A stretch of DNA of 64,000 bases from Streptomyces narbonensis (GTDB lineage: Bacteria > Actinomycetota > Actinomycetes > Streptomycetales > Streptomycetaceae), in contig NZ_BMSF01000002.1 in the NCBI RefSeq assembly GCF_014649015.1, positions 124,001 through 188,000 of the forward strand, written 5' to 3'. Positions 43,873-52,772 of this stretch are shown one piece after another. Position 1 is the first letter of the stretch. Every line of letters starts with the position of its first letter. The position numbers and the translations under genes are program-made. The notes beneath the pieces are model-generated. The model had not been told where the DNA came from. It was given only the letters and a program-made list of their open reading frames with translations, and searched no databases.

Positions 43873-44702
43873 GAGTTCTCCTTGAAGAAGGAGAGCAGCA
43901 GCTCGTTGACCCTCTCCGGCTGGTCCAGCTGGAGCCAGTGGCCCGCCTCCTCGACGCGCTCGTAGCGCCAGGAGCCGGCGACGTACTCGCCCGTGCCCGA
44001 CATCGAGCGCTCCGTGAGGAAGCGGTCGCCCGTCGACCAGAGGCCCATCACCGGGACCGACTCCGGCACCGGTGACAGCACCGGGTCAGGGCCGAACTGC
44101 ACCTCCGGCGGGAGGCCGGCGCGGTAGATGTCCAGCGCCGCCGTCAGCGCGCCCGGCGCGCGCAGCGGTTCGAGGACGGACTCCGCGTCCGGGTGCTCGG
44201 CCAGCATCTCGCGGAAGTTGGCCCAGTCGTCCCGCAGGAGCCAATCCTCGGCCACCCCGGCCAGCTGGAACAGCACCATGTACCAGGACAGCTGCCGCTG
44301 CTTCCAGCCCGCCGCCCGGATCGCACCCAGGTGCCCCACCGACAGCAGGCTCAGGCTCCGCACCCGGTCCGGCGCGAACTGCGCGAGCCCCTGGGTGATG
44401 CCCGAGCCCCAGTCGTGGCCGACCAGATGGACCCGGTCGAGCTCCAGCCGGGCCAGCAGTTCGAGAAGGTCACGGACGTGCTTGCCCGGGTGGTACGCCT
44501 CCGGCCCGCCCTCGGGCCGGTCCGAGGCACCGAAGCCCCGCAGGGTGGGCGCGACACAGGAGAAGCCGGCCGCGGTCAGCGCCGGGATCTGACGGCGCCA
44601 GAGCTCGTGGCTGTCAGGGAAACCGTGCACCAGGAGGACGGCAGGCCCATCGCCGTCGACCCGGACGTCGAGCGTCACTTCGGAAAGCTCCACACGCATC
44701 AC
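43869..44702 (-). CDS. alpha/beta hydrolase, epoxide hydrolase-like
   Basis: The 277-residue protein has the alpha/beta-hydrolase fold: oxyanion motif VLLVHGFPDSHELWRRQIP, the nucleophile elbow VGHDWGSG with Asp (as in epoxide hydrolases and dehalogenases), and the terminal catalytic His in EEAGHWLQLDQPE. HGFP plus GHDWG favours epoxide hydrolase over esterase. Two consecutive ATGs at 44702 and 44699 are possible starts. Substrate unknown; it could be detoxifying. Confidence 0.8.
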   Translation of the reverse strand: MMRVELSEVTLDVRVDGDGPAVLLVHGFPDSHELWRRQIPALTAAGFSCVAPTLRGFGASDRPEGGPEAYHPGKHVRDLLELLARLELDRVHLVGHDWGSGITQGLAQFAPDRVRSLSLLSVGHLGAIRAAGWKQRQLSWYMVLFQLAGVAEDWLLRDDWANFREMLAEHPDAESVLEPLRAPGALTAALDIYRAGLPPEVQFGPDPVLSPVPESVPVMGLWSTGDRFLTERSMSGTGEYVAGSWRYERVEEAGHWLQLDQPERVNELLLSFFKENS

Positions 44703-44756
44703 AACACCCCGTCCGACAGAGGGAATCCGGGCCGGTCGCCCGGCCCGGACATGATG

Positions 44757-45614
44757 TCAGAACGGGTACCAGCGAACCTCCGGGTCGCCGTCCCGCAGCG
44801 AGCGCACCCGCCTCTCGAACTCGGCCAGCGCCTTCGGGTTCGCCGGCGCGTGCTGGGCCACCCACGCACAGCTCGCGGTCTCCCGCGCGCCCCGCAGCAC
44901 CGCGCACCCCTCCCACTCCCGGACGTCCCAGCCGTACGCCTCCGTGAAGGCGTCGTAGGCGGCCGGGTCGAGGCCGTAGCGGTCCCGGGAGAGCGCGAGC
45001 ACCACGAGGTCGTGCTCGCGCAGGTCGGAGGAGAAGGTCTCCAGGTCCATCAGGACCGGACCGTCGGGTCCGACGAGCACGTTCCGGGGGAGGGCGTCGC
45101 CGTGGACAGGTCCCGGCGTCAGGTGCGGGGTGAGCGCGGCGGCCGCCGGGGCGAAGGCGTCGCGCCGCTCGCGGAGGAAGGCCGCGTCCGCCGGGTCGAT
45201 CGCGTCGCCCGCGAGCCGCAGCCACCGCTCGACCCCGCCCAGCAGCTCGCGCCGGGGGAGCGTGAACCCCACCGGCTCGGGCAGGGCGTGCACCGCCCGC
45301 AGCAGCGGCGCGAGATCGCGGGGCTCCGCCGGGCGGACCGCGTCGGGCAGCCGGTGCCAGAAGGTGACCGGATGTCCGTCGACCAGCCGCGGCTTCTCCT
45401 CGGCGGCCCGCGGAGCCGGGACCCCCGCCGCCGCGAGCCAGCCGGCCAGCGCCATCTCCCGCTCGGCCCGCTCGAACACCTCGGCGTCCCTGCCGACCTT
45501 CACCACCAGGTCGTCCACGGCGAAGACCGCGTTCTCCCCCAGCGCCAGCAACCGCGCCTCCGAGACCGGCAGCCCCGCCGCCGCCAGGATCTCCCGCGCC
45601 CGCGCCTCGTCCAT
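44757..45614 (-). CDS. phosphotransferase family protein (APH-like)
   Basis: The 285-residue protein from ATG 45614 has a kinase-like fold: NAVFAVDDLVVKVGRDAEVFERAEREM (N-lobe Lys), HGDALPRNVLVG (catalytic loop HGDxxxxN) and VLMDLETFSSD (metal-binding Asp). It belongs to the aminoglycoside phosphotransferase/choline-kinase superfamily. Many such streptomycete proteins are not resistance enzymes; the substrate is unknown. It is divergent from the ABC permease gene 170 bp away. Confidence 0.75.
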   Translation of the reverse strand: MDEARAREILAAAGLPVSEARLLALGENAVFAVDDLVVKVGRDAEVFERAEREMALAGWLAAAGVPAPRAAEEKPRLVDGHPVTFWHRLPDAVRPAEPRDLAPLLRAVHALPEPVGFTLPRRELLGGVERWLRLAGDAIDPADAAFLRERRDAFAPAAAALTPHLTPGPVHGDALPRNVLVGPDGPVLMDLETFSSDLREHDLVVLALSRDRYGLDPAAYDAFTEAYGWDVREWEGCAVLRGARETASCAWVAQHAPANPKALAEFERRVRSLRDGDPEVRWYPF

Positions 45615-45784
45615 CGACCTCTCCCTACCTGTGCGTTTGAGCCAAAGTCTCGCACCCGCCCAGGTCGCCGCGCCGGTCGCCTTGACGGCCCCCCAACCCG
45701 TCAGGACCATGACGGGGTTCCTCACCGGCGGCGTGGTGGTCCCTCCGGACGCAGTCCGGGGGATGGCGGACGGGGGTCGGATCG

Positions 45785-46729
45785 ATGAGCTCGGCGACCG
45801 CGACGAAGCGGCCGGGCGGGACGCGGACACCGCGGACCGTCCGCTCGTCACGCCCCCGGGGGCCCGACTTCGGCGCCTGGTTCCTGGTGCTCCCCGCACT
45901 CCTGCCGATCCTCGTCCTCAGCGTCGGCCCGCTGCTCTACGGCATCGCGCTCGCCTTCACCGACGCCCAGTCCGGCCGCACCCAGGCCACCCGCTGGATC
46001 GGCACCCTCAACTTCCAGGACCTGCTGCACGACACCCTCTTCTGGGACTCCTTCCGCATCGGCCTGCTCTGGGCCGTCGGGGTCACCGTCCCGCAGTTCC
46101 TGCTGGCCCTCGGCCTCGCCCTCCTCCTCAACGAGAAGCTCCGCTTCCGCTGGCTGGCGAGGGCCCTCGCGATCGTCCCCTGGGCGATGCCCGAGGTCGT
46201 CGTCGGCATCATGTGGCGGCTCGTCTACAACCCCGACGCCGGCATCCTCAACGAGACCCTCCGCGACCTCGGCCTCGGCCAGGGCCACGACTGGCTCTCC
46301 GGCCTCGCCACCGCCCTCCCCGCCGTCGTCCTCGTCGGCATCTGGGCCGGCATGCCGCAGACCACCGTCGCCCTGCTCGCCGGACTCCAGAACACCCCGC
46401 GCGAACTCCACGAGGCGGCCGCCCTCGACGGCGCCGGCGCCTGGCGCCGCTTCCGCACCGTCACCTGGCCCGCGCTGAGACCCGTGGCCCTCGCGATCAC
46501 CGCGCTCAACCTCATCTGGAACTTCAACTCCTTCGCCCTGGTCTACGTCCTGACCAGCGGCGGACCGGGTGGCCGGACCCGGCTCCCGATGCTCTTCGCC
46601 TACGAAGAGGCCTTCCGGTACGGGCAGTTCGGCTACGCCGCCGCGATGGGCTGCGTGATGGTCGCCGCCGTGTCGGTGCTCATCGCGCTCTCCCTCGTAC
46701 GCCGGCTGAAAGGGGACCAGGACCGGTGA
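45785..46729 (+). CDS. sugar ABC transporter permease (MalF-type)
   Basis: The 314-residue protein has six membrane helices and the cytoplasmic EAA loop HEAAALDGAGAWRRFRTVTWPALRP, as in carbohydrate ABC permeases of the MalF/UgpA class. Its stop overlaps the start of the second permease (GTGA). With the next two genes it forms an importer for a sugar or oligosaccharide. The 170-bp divergent upstream gap holds its promoter; no clear operator was seen. Confidence 0.9.
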   Translation: MSSATATKRPGGTRTPRTVRSSRPRGPDFGAWFLVLPALLPILVLSVGPLLYGIALAFTDAQSGRTQATRWIGTLNFQDLLHDTLFWDSFRIGLLWAVGVTVPQFLLALGLALLLNEKLRFRWLARALAIVPWAMPEVVVGIMWRLVYNPDAGILNETLRDLGLGQGHDWLSGLATALPAVVLVGIWAGMPQTTVALLAGLQNTPRELHEAAALDGAGAWRRFRTVTWPALRPVALAITALNLIWNFNSFALVYVLTSGGPGGRTRLPMLFAYEEAFRYGQFGYAAAMGCVMVAAVSVLIALSLVRRLKGDQDR

Positions 46730-47568
46730 GCGCCCTCCGGACGAGCAGACCCGCGCGGATCGGCCAGTACCTCGCCCTCCTCGCCTATCTGGTCTTCCTC
46801 GCCTTCCCCTTCCTCTGGCTGGTCTCCACCGCCTTCAAGCCCGCCCCCGAGCTGGCCTCGCTCCACCCCACCTGGATCCCCGAGGAACCGACCCTCGCCA
46901 ACTTCCGACAGGCCTTCGACGAGCAGCCGCTGCTCAGGGCGGCCGGGAACAGCCTGGTCGCCGCGCTCGCCGCGGCCCTGATCGCCGTCCTCATCGCGAC
47001 CCCGCTCGCCTACGTCACCGCCCGCCACCGGGGCCGGCTCGCGACCGCGGCCACCGGCTGGGTCGTGATCAGCCAGGCCTTCCCCTTCGTCCTGGTGATC
47101 ATCCCGCTCTTCCTGATCCTCAAGAACCTGCATCTGATCAACAGCGTCCCCGGCCTCGTCATGGTCTACGTGGTGTGGTCGCTGCCCTTCGCGCTCTGGA
47201 TGCTCATGGGGTACGTCAGGGCCGTGCCCGCCGAACTGGAGGAGGCCGCGGCCGTCGACGGCGCCGGCCGGCTCCGTACCCTCGTCTCCGTCACCGCCCC
47301 GCTGCTCGCCCCCGGCATCGTCGCCACCGCCCTCTTCGCCTTCGTCACCGCCTGGAACGAGTTCTTCTTCGCGCTCGTCCTGCTCAAGACCCCCGAGAAA
47401 CAGACGCTGCCCGTCGTCCTCACCCACTTCCTCGGTGCCGAGGGCGTCGCCGACCTCGGCCCGCTGGCCGCCGCGGCCTTCCTCGCCACCCTGCCCTCCC
47501 TCGTCGTCTTCGCCGTCCTCCAACGCCGCATCGCCGGCGGCATGCTCGCCGGGGCGGTGAAGTCATGA
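46726..47568 (+). CDS. sugar ABC transporter permease (MalG-type)
   Basis: The 280-residue protein begins with GTG overlapping the previous stop. It has six helices and the EAA loop ELEEAAAVDGAGRLRTLVSVTAPLLAPG, then FVTAWNEFFFALVLL, typical of MalG/UgpE-type partners. Its stop overlaps the ATG of the binding protein (ATGA). The ATPase is not encoded here. In Streptomyces, sugar importers commonly share the ATPase MsiK, which would fit. Confidence 0.9.
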   Translation: MSALRTSRPARIGQYLALLAYLVFLAFPFLWLVSTAFKPAPELASLHPTWIPEEPTLANFRQAFDEQPLLRAAGNSLVAALAAALIAVLIATPLAYVTARHRGRLATAATGWVVISQAFPFVLVIIPLFLILKNLHLINSVPGLVMVYVVWSLPFALWMLMGYVRAVPAELEEAAAVDGAGRLRTLVSVTAPLLAPGIVATALFAFVTAWNEFFFALVLLKTPEKQTLPVVLTHFLGAEGVADLGPLAAAAFLATLPSLVVFAVLQRRIAGGMLAGAVKS

Positions 47569-48872
47569 GGCGACGGCTCCCCACCACCCTCACCGGCCTC
47601 ACCGCCGCCCTCGCCCTGCTCCTCACCGGCTGCGCCGGCGGCGACGGGCACCCCGACGACGGCGTCGTACGACTCCGCTTCCAGTCGCTCGCCTGGCAGA
47701 AGGAGTCCGTCGACGCCAACAAGCAGCTCGTCGCGGAGTGGAACGCCGCCCACCCGAAGGTCCAGGTCGACTACGTCCAGGGCAGCTGGGACTCCGTCCA
47801 CGACCAGCTCCTCACCTCCTTCGAGGGCGGTGAGGCGCCGGACATCATCCACGACGCCTCCGACGACCTGGCCGACTTCGCCTACGGCGGCGACCTCGCC
47901 GACCTGCGCCCGCTGCTCCCCGAGCGGCTGCGCGCCGACATCCCCGCCCGCAGCTGGGAGACCACCACCTTCGGCGAGGGCGTCCACGGCATCCCGTTCC
48001 TCCAGGAACCGCGCATGATCATCGCCAACCGGAAGATCCTGGAGGCCTCCGGCGTCCGCATCCCCACCCCCGAGAAGCCCTGGAGCTGGAGCGAGTTCCG
48101 GCAGATCGCCCGCGACCTCACCACGGCCATGGGCCCCGGCCGGTACGCGGTCGCCTGGCCGCTCAAGGAGCCCGTCTCCGTCAGCCTCAACCTCGGCGTC
48201 TCGGCCGGCGGCGGCCTCTTCCACCGCGGCGCGGACGGCCGGGTCACCGTCGACTTCACCGAGGCCGACGCCATCGTCCCCGGCACGGTCCACGACCAGG
48301 TGGTCACCGACCGGACCGCCCCGCGCACGACCCTCGGCAGCGGCGGCTCCGACACCCTGCCCGGCTTCTTCGCCGGCAAGTACGCCATGGTCCCGCTGGG
48401 CTTCGCCTACCGGCAGCAGATCGCCCAGCAGGCCCCCAAGGGCTTCGCATGGACGGTGCTGCCCGCCCCCGCCGGGAGCGAGGGCCTCGCCCAGGGCGTC
48501 TCCCCGCAGACCCTGTCGATCGCCGAGGACAGCCCGTACAAGAAGGAGGCGATGGAGTTCCTCGACTTCTTCCTGCGGCCGGCGAACATGGTGCGGCTCG
48601 CGCGCGGCGACTGGATGCTGCCCACCGGCAGAGCCGCGCTCGCCGACCCCTCCCTGCGCACCGCCCGCGACGGATGGGCCGTCGGCGCCGAGGTCGCCGA
48701 GCGGCTGCGGCCCGCCCCCGCCCAGGGTGTGCGCGGCTATCCGGAATGGAAGGACAAGGTGGCGACGCCTGCCTTCCAGGAGTACTACAGCGGCGCCATC
48801 GACGGCGCCGAGCTCCGCAGAAGGCTGGTGGAGGACGGCAATCGGGTCCTCGCCCGCTATCAGCGCAAATGA
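47565..48872 (+). CDS. sugar ABC transporter solute-binding lipoprotein
   Basis: The 435-residue protein starts at an ATG overlapping the permease stop. It has a lipoprotein signal LLLTGCAGG (Cys23) and the fold of carbohydrate-binding proteins: LRFQSLAWQKESVDANKQLVAEWNAAHPKVQVDYV, APDIIHDASDDLADFAYGGDLADL, and PYKKEAMEFLDFFLRPANM. Family 1 solute-binding proteins bind sugars or glycosides outside the membrane. It is last in the operon rather than first. The sugar cannot be deduced. Confidence 0.9.
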   Translation: MRRRLPTTLTGLTAALALLLTGCAGGDGHPDDGVVRLRFQSLAWQKESVDANKQLVAEWNAAHPKVQVDYVQGSWDSVHDQLLTSFEGGEAPDIIHDASDDLADFAYGGDLADLRPLLPERLRADIPARSWETTTFGEGVHGIPFLQEPRMIIANRKILEASGVRIPTPEKPWSWSEFRQIARDLTTAMGPGRYAVAWPLKEPVSVSLNLGVSAGGGLFHRGADGRVTVDFTEADAIVPGTVHDQVVTDRTAPRTTLGSGGSDTLPGFFAGKYAMVPLGFAYRQQIAQQAPKGFAWTVLPAPAGSEGLAQGVSPQTLSIAEDSPYKKEAMEFLDFFLRPANMVRLARGDWMLPTGRAALADPSLRTARDGWAVGAEVAERLRPAPAQGVRGYPEWKDKVATPAFQEYYSGAIDGAELRRRLVEDGNRVLARYQRK

Positions 48873-49014
48873 TGGATTCGTCATTACGAAACCTTGTTGA
48901 ATAAGTCACAGATGAGTGAAGGGTCTTCTCCCGGATCACTTCCATCGGAGAGTGTTCGAACCGGCCACCGTGCCGCCCCCCACGAGGCGCGGTGGCCGCC
49001 CTAAGGTGAACCCC
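48873..49014. promoter_or_regulatory. AT-richer spacer after the ABC operon with leaderless promoter of the DUF1697 gene
   Basis: About 142 bp. The first 50 (ttcgtcattacgaaaccttgttgaataagtc) are markedly AT-rich for this genome. TAAGGT at 49002-49007 ends 7 nt before ATG 49015, suggesting a leaderless transcript. No hairpin terminator was recognised. Confidence 0.4.
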
Positions 49015-49569
49015 ATGGCGAAGACATACGCGGCCCTTCTCCGCGGCATCAACGTGTCCGGACACCGCAAGGTCCCCATGGCGGAGCTCCGTTCCGTCCT
49101 GGAGGACCTCGGCCACCGGGACGTCCGCACCTACCTCCAGAGCGGGAACGCCGTCTTCACCACGGACTCGGCCGCCTCCGACGCCGAGCTCACCACCGCG
49201 CTGGAGGACGCGATCGAGGCCCGCTTCGGCTTCCGCGTCGACTGCCTCGTCCGCGACGGCGACTACCTCGCGGCCGTCGCCGAGGCCTGCCCCTTCCCAG
49301 CCGCCGAACTCGAAGGCAAGCAGCTCCACGCGATCTACTACTCGGGACCCGCCGAGCCCGATCGCTTCGCCGCGATCGACCGGGAGGCGTACCTCCCGGA
49401 GGATTTCGCCCTCGGCGACCGCGTGCTCTACCTCTACGTCCCCGAGGGCCTCGGCCGGTCCAAGCTGGGCGACGTGCTGTCCCGCCCGTCGGTGGTGAAG
49501 GGGCTCGTGGCCACGGCCCGGAACTGGAACACCGTGGTCAAGCTCGTCGAGATGACCCACGAGGACTGA
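49015..49569 (+). CDS. DUF1697 family protein
   Basis: The 184-residue protein opens with the DUF1697 hallmark [46 protein letters not shown] and ends with [20 protein letters not shown]. The family has a conserved RGINVGG-like strand-loop and is widespread but without an established activity. Single gene with its own promoter-like element. The next gene starts 77 bp later. Confidence 0.88.
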   Translation: MAKTYAALLRGINVSGHRKVPMAELRSVLEDLGHRDVRTYLQSGNAVFTTDSAASDAELTTALEDAIEARFGFRVDCLVRDGDYLAAVAEACPFPAAELEGKQLHAIYYSGPAEPDRFAAIDREAYLPEDFALGDRVLYLYVPEGLGRSKLGDVLSRPSVVKGLVATARNWNTVVKLVEMTHED

Positions 49570-49645
49570 AGGCGCGAAGTGGCCCAGCCGGCCGACTGCC
49601 GATTGGCCCAGGCCGACGGGCCACCCGCTGGCTAGATTCGGTCAT

Positions 49646-50278
49646 ATGACGAGCACCGCGACCGCCACCGGACCCCGCACCACCGTCGACTTCTACTTCG
49701 ACCCCGCCTGCCCCTTCGCCTGGATCACCTCCCGCTGGATCCTGGAGGTCGAACGCCACCGGCCCGTCGACCTCCGCTTCAAGGTGATGAGCCTGTACTT
49801 CCACAACGAGGGCAACACCCTGCCCGACTGGTACCGCGCACTCGTCGACGCCTCGATCGGCCCGGTGCGCGTGGCGGCCGCCGCTGCCGAGCAGCACGGC
49901 GAGGAGATCCTGCGCCCGCTCTACACCGCGTACGGAACCCGCATCCACGAGAAGAAGCAGAAGGACTTCGACGCCGTGATCGCCGAGTCCCTCACCGAAC
50001 TCGGCCTCCCGCCCGAACTCGCCGCCGCGGCCCACGACCCGGCCCACGACGAGACCGTCCGCCGCAGCCACGACGCGGGCAAGGACCCCGAGGCCGGAGC
50101 GTACGTGGGAACCCCGACGATCCACGTCGACGGCACCGTCTGGTTCGGCCCTGTCCTCCGCGCCGTCCCGCGCGGCGAGAAGGCCGCCGAGCTCTTCGAC
50201 AGCTTCCGCGTCCTGGCCGCCCACCCCGACCTCTTCGAACTGAAGAGGACCCGCACGGGTGGGCTCGACTTCAGCTGA
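49646..50278 (+). CDS. DsbA-like mycothiol-dependent nitroreductase family protein
   Basis: The 210-residue protein has a thioredoxin-like DsbA fold: [22 protein letters not shown] at the N-terminus and [32 protein letters not shown] near the end, with the cis-Pro in GTPTIHV. The actinobacterial Rv2466c group has this architecture with a CPWC-type site; here the motif is CPFA, so only one active-site Cys remains, which would favour a monothiol mechanism with mycothiol. TAGATT (49633-49638) ends 7 nt before the ATG, a leaderless promoter. It converges on the sulfur operon's last gene. Confidence 0.78.
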   Translation: MTSTATATGPRTTVDFYFDPACPFAWITSRWILEVERHRPVDLRFKVMSLYFHNEGNTLPDWYRALVDASIGPVRVAAAAAEQHGEEILRPLYTAYGTRIHEKKQKDFDAVIAESLTELGLPPELAAAAHDPAHDETVRRSHDAGKDPEAGAYVGTPTIHVDGTVWFGPVLRAVPRGEKAAELFDSFRVLAAHPDLFELKRTRTGGLDFS

Positions 50279-50282
50279 CCCG

Positions 50283-50312
50283 AGCGGCCGACGGGGTCGC
50301 TAGCCGGCCGCT
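50283..50312. terminator. hairpin between convergent genes, end of the sulfur operon
   Basis: AGCGGCCG (50283-50290) pairs with CGGCCGCT (50305-50312) around a 14-nt loop that includes the sirohydrochlorin chelatase stop codon. It probably ends both the sulfur operon and the DsbA-like transcript. Confidence 0.55.
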
Positions 50313-51046
50313 GCGGTCAGGTACTCCGAGGCACGCACCGCGCCCTCGTACCGCTCCACGAGGAGCGCCGCCAGTTCGGGCGACGGGCCCAGGACGTCCG
50401 CCAGGACGTCCGCCTCGGCCGCGCCCGCCGCGATGCGGTCCGGGAGGCGGCCCGGGGCGATCACGTACGGGGCGACGGCCACCCGGCGCACCCCGGGGTC
50501 GGTACGGACGAGCCGGACCGCCTCCTCCGTGCGGGGGAGAGATGCGGAGGCGAACGCGGGCCGCACGGAGCACCAACCGGTGCGCCGCAGCTCCCGCGCC
50601 GTTTCTGCGATCACCGCGATCGCCTCCGGGTCGGTGGAGCCCGCCGAGGCCAGGACGACCCCGGTCGCGCTCTTGTCGCCGGGCCTGAGCCCGGCCTCGT
50701 ACAGCCGCCGTTCCACCGCTGCGATGAGCAGGGGCGAGGGGCCGAGGACCTCCGCCTGCCGGATCCGCAGCGAGGGCGGGGCCTGCCGCAGGACGGCGGG
50801 GATGTCGGCCTTCGCGTGGAAGGCCCGGGTCAGCAGCAGCGGCAGCGCCACCACGTCCCGTACCCCCTCGGCGGCGAGCCGGTCGAGGACCCCCGCCACC
50901 GACGGCAGGTTGAAGTCCAGGAACGCCGTCTCCACGCGCAGCCCCGGCCGCAGCGAGCCCGCCCGGCGCACGAGCGCCTGGACGGTCGCCGCGTGCCGCG
51001 GGTCGCGGCTGCCGTGGGCGATGACGAGGAGGGAGGGCCTGTTCAC
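50300..51046 (-). CDS. sirohydrochlorin chelatase-like (CbiX/SirB family) protein
   Basis: The 248-residue protein from GTG 51046 has two CbiX-like modules: PSLLVIAHGSRDPRHAATVQALVRR (catalytic His) with VVALPLLLTRAFHAKADIP, and VVLASAGSTDPEAIAVIAE with VAPYVIAPGRLPDRIA. Chelatases of this group insert Fe2+ or Co2+ into sirohydrochlorin. Placement at the end of the sulfur operon, 8 bp after the ABC permease, fits supply of siroheme for the sulfite reductase at 57942. Metal specificity is inferred from context. Confidence 0.82.
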   Translation of the reverse strand: MNRPSLLVIAHGSRDPRHAATVQALVRRAGSLRPGLRVETAFLDFNLPSVAGVLDRLAAEGVRDVVALPLLLTRAFHAKADIPAVLRQAPPSLRIRQAEVLGPSPLLIAAVERRLYEAGLRPGDKSATGVVLASAGSTDPEAIAVIAETARELRRTGWCSVRPAFASASLPRTEEAVRLVRTDPGVRRVAVAPYVIAPGRLPDRIAAGAAEADVLADVLGPSPELAALLVERYEGAVRASEYLTAAAG

Positions 51047-51054
51047 GGTGCGGC

Positions 51055-51957
51055 TCAGCCCTTCGCGAGCAGGCCGCGGCGGCGCAGCACCGCGCGCTCC
51101 AGCGGGCTGAAGATCAGCAGGTCGATGGCGATGCCGACGATCAGGATCAGGATGATCGCCAGGAAGATGCCCGCCATGTCGATGTTGTTGCGGCCGTTCT
51201 CCAGGAGCTGGCCGAGGCCGAGTCCCAGGTCGGGCGAGGAGGCGATGATCTCCGCGGCCATCAGCGAGCGCCACGAGAACGCCCAGCCCTGCTTGAGGCC
51301 GGCGAGGTAGCCGGGCAGTGCGGCCGGCATGACGATGTACCAGGCGCCCTTGAGACCGGTCGCGCCGAGCGTCTGGCCGGCCCGCAGGTAGAGCGGCGGG
51401 ACCTGGTCGACGCCCGCGACGAGGCCGTTGGCGATCGACGGGACGGCGCCGAGCAGGATGACCGCGAACATCATGCTGTCGTTCAGGCCGAGCCAGAGCA
51501 CCGCCGGTGCCACCCAGGCCACCGAGGGCAGCGACTGGAGGCCGGAGAGGATCGGGCCGATCGCCGCGCGCACGAACTTCACCCGGGAGACCAGCAGTCC
51601 CAGCGGGGTGCCGATGGCGAGCGCCATGAGGAAGCCGAGCAGGGCCCGGGACACGCTGGTCCACAGGACTTCGAGGAGCGTGCCCTCCAGCCACATCGTG
51701 GTCAGGCTGTCCCAGACCGCGGACGGGGCGGGGAGCTTGTACTCGTCGGTGACCTTGCCCCAGACCAGCAGCTGCCACACGACCAGGATCAGCGCGACCG
51801 CGATGACCGGCGGGAACACCTTCTTGAGGAGGACCTCACGGACCGGGGTCCGCCGGATCTGCACGCTGTCCAGGGCGTCCAGACCGGCTTCCAGGCCGGC
51901 CAGGTCGTCGGCCTTCCCCGTCTTGGGGGCCTTAGGAGTGGTGTCAGTGCTGGCCAT
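51055..51957 (-). CDS. sulfonate/sulfate-type ABC transporter permease (SsuC-like)
   Basis: From ATG 51957 the protein has 300 residues with six helices and the EAA-like loop LRAGQTLGATGLKGAWYIVMPAALPGYLAGLKQGWAFSWRSLMAAEII, typical of SsuC/TauC/NrtB permeases. It starts 14 bp inside the preceding ATPase gene. Within the cys operon it should import sulfate, thiosulfate or organosulfonates. The substrate depends on the binding protein at 52773. Confidence 0.88.
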   Translation of the reverse strand: MASTDTTPKAPKTGKADDLAGLEAGLDALDSVQIRRTPVREVLLKKVFPPVIAVALILVVWQLLVWGKVTDEYKLPAPSAVWDSLTTMWLEGTLLEVLWTSVSRALLGFLMALAIGTPLGLLVSRVKFVRAAIGPILSGLQSLPSVAWVAPAVLWLGLNDSMMFAVILLGAVPSIANGLVAGVDQVPPLYLRAGQTLGATGLKGAWYIVMPAALPGYLAGLKQGWAFSWRSLMAAEIIASSPDLGLGLGQLLENGRNNIDMAGIFLAIILILIVGIAIDLLIFSPLERAVLRRRGLLAKG

Positions 51958-52738
51958 GACGGCGGATCTCCCCACGCAGGTGCTCGGTGATCTCGAGGGA
52001 CAGCTCCGCGACGTCGGAGTCCTCGATGCGGCGCGGCTGCGGGATGTCGATCTTCCACTCGTGGGCGATCCGGCCGGGCCGGGACGAGAGGAGGACGACG
52101 CGCTCGGCCAGCCGCACGGCCTCGCGGACGTTGTGGGTGACGAAGAGCACCGACACGTTCGTCTCCCGCCAGATCCGGGTCAGCTCGTCGTGCAGCACGT
52201 CCCGGGTGATGGCGTCGAGCGCGGCGAACGGCTCGTCCATGAGGAGCAGGTCGCTGTCCTGGGCGAGCGCGCGCGCCAGGGCGACCCGCTGGCGCATGCC
52301 GCCGGACAGCTCGTGGACCCGCTTGCCGTACGAGCCGCCGAGCCGCACGAGGTCGAGCAGCCGCTCGGCCTCCCCGCGCCGCTCGGCCTTGGGCACCCCG
52401 CGCAGCCGCAGGGCCAGTTCGATGTTCTTGCCCGCGGTCAGCCACGGGAAGAGGGCGTGCTCCTGGAACATCAGGGCCGGCCGGCCGCCGGGGGTCTCGA
52501 TGGACCCCGCGGACGGCCGGTCGAGTCCGGCGACCAGGTTGAGCAGTGTGGACTTGCCGCAGCCCGAGGCACCCAGGAGGGTGACGAACTCGCCGGGGGC
52601 GACATCGAGAGAGATGTCGTCGAGGACGAGCTGCCCGCCGGCGGGTCCGGCGAAGGACTTGGAGACATGCTCGATGCGGGCGGCATGGGTCACCGCCGCA
52701 CGGTCCTCGGCCTTGGCGAGCGTCGCGGTCGTGGCCAT
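51944..52738 (-). CDS. sulfonate/sulfate-type ABC transporter ATPase (SsuB-like)
   Basis: The 264-residue ATPase has Walker A LLGASGCGKST, the Q-loop LMFQEHALFPWLT, signature ELSGGMRQRVALARAL, Walker B LLLMDEPFAALD and H-switch FVTHNVREA. The QEHALFPW and THNVREA forms are typical of the nitrate/sulfonate/taurine class. ATG 52738 follows AGGAGG at 8 nt; a GTG three codons earlier has no room for an SD. Confidence 0.92.
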   Translation of the reverse strand: MATTATLAKAEDRAAVTHAARIEHVSKSFAGPAGGQLVLDDISLDVAPGEFVTLLGASGCGKSTLLNLVAGLDRPSAGSIETPGGRPALMFQEHALFPWLTAGKNIELALRLRGVPKAERRGEAERLLDLVRLGGSYGKRVHELSGGMRQRVALARALAQDSDLLLMDEPFAALDAITRDVLHDELTRIWRETNVSVLFVTHNVREAVRLAERVVLLSSRPGRIAHEWKIDIPQPRRIEDSDVAELSLEITEHLRGEIRRHGQH

Positions 52739-52772
52739 GGTCGTCACCTCCTGGGAATGAGCTGCGGGCTGG

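Noticed and set aside
44757..45614. Aminoglycoside resistance gene
   Set aside because: The APH-like fold is shared by many kinases of unrelated substrates. No resistance-specific residues or antibiotic cluster were recognised, so only the superfamily is called.
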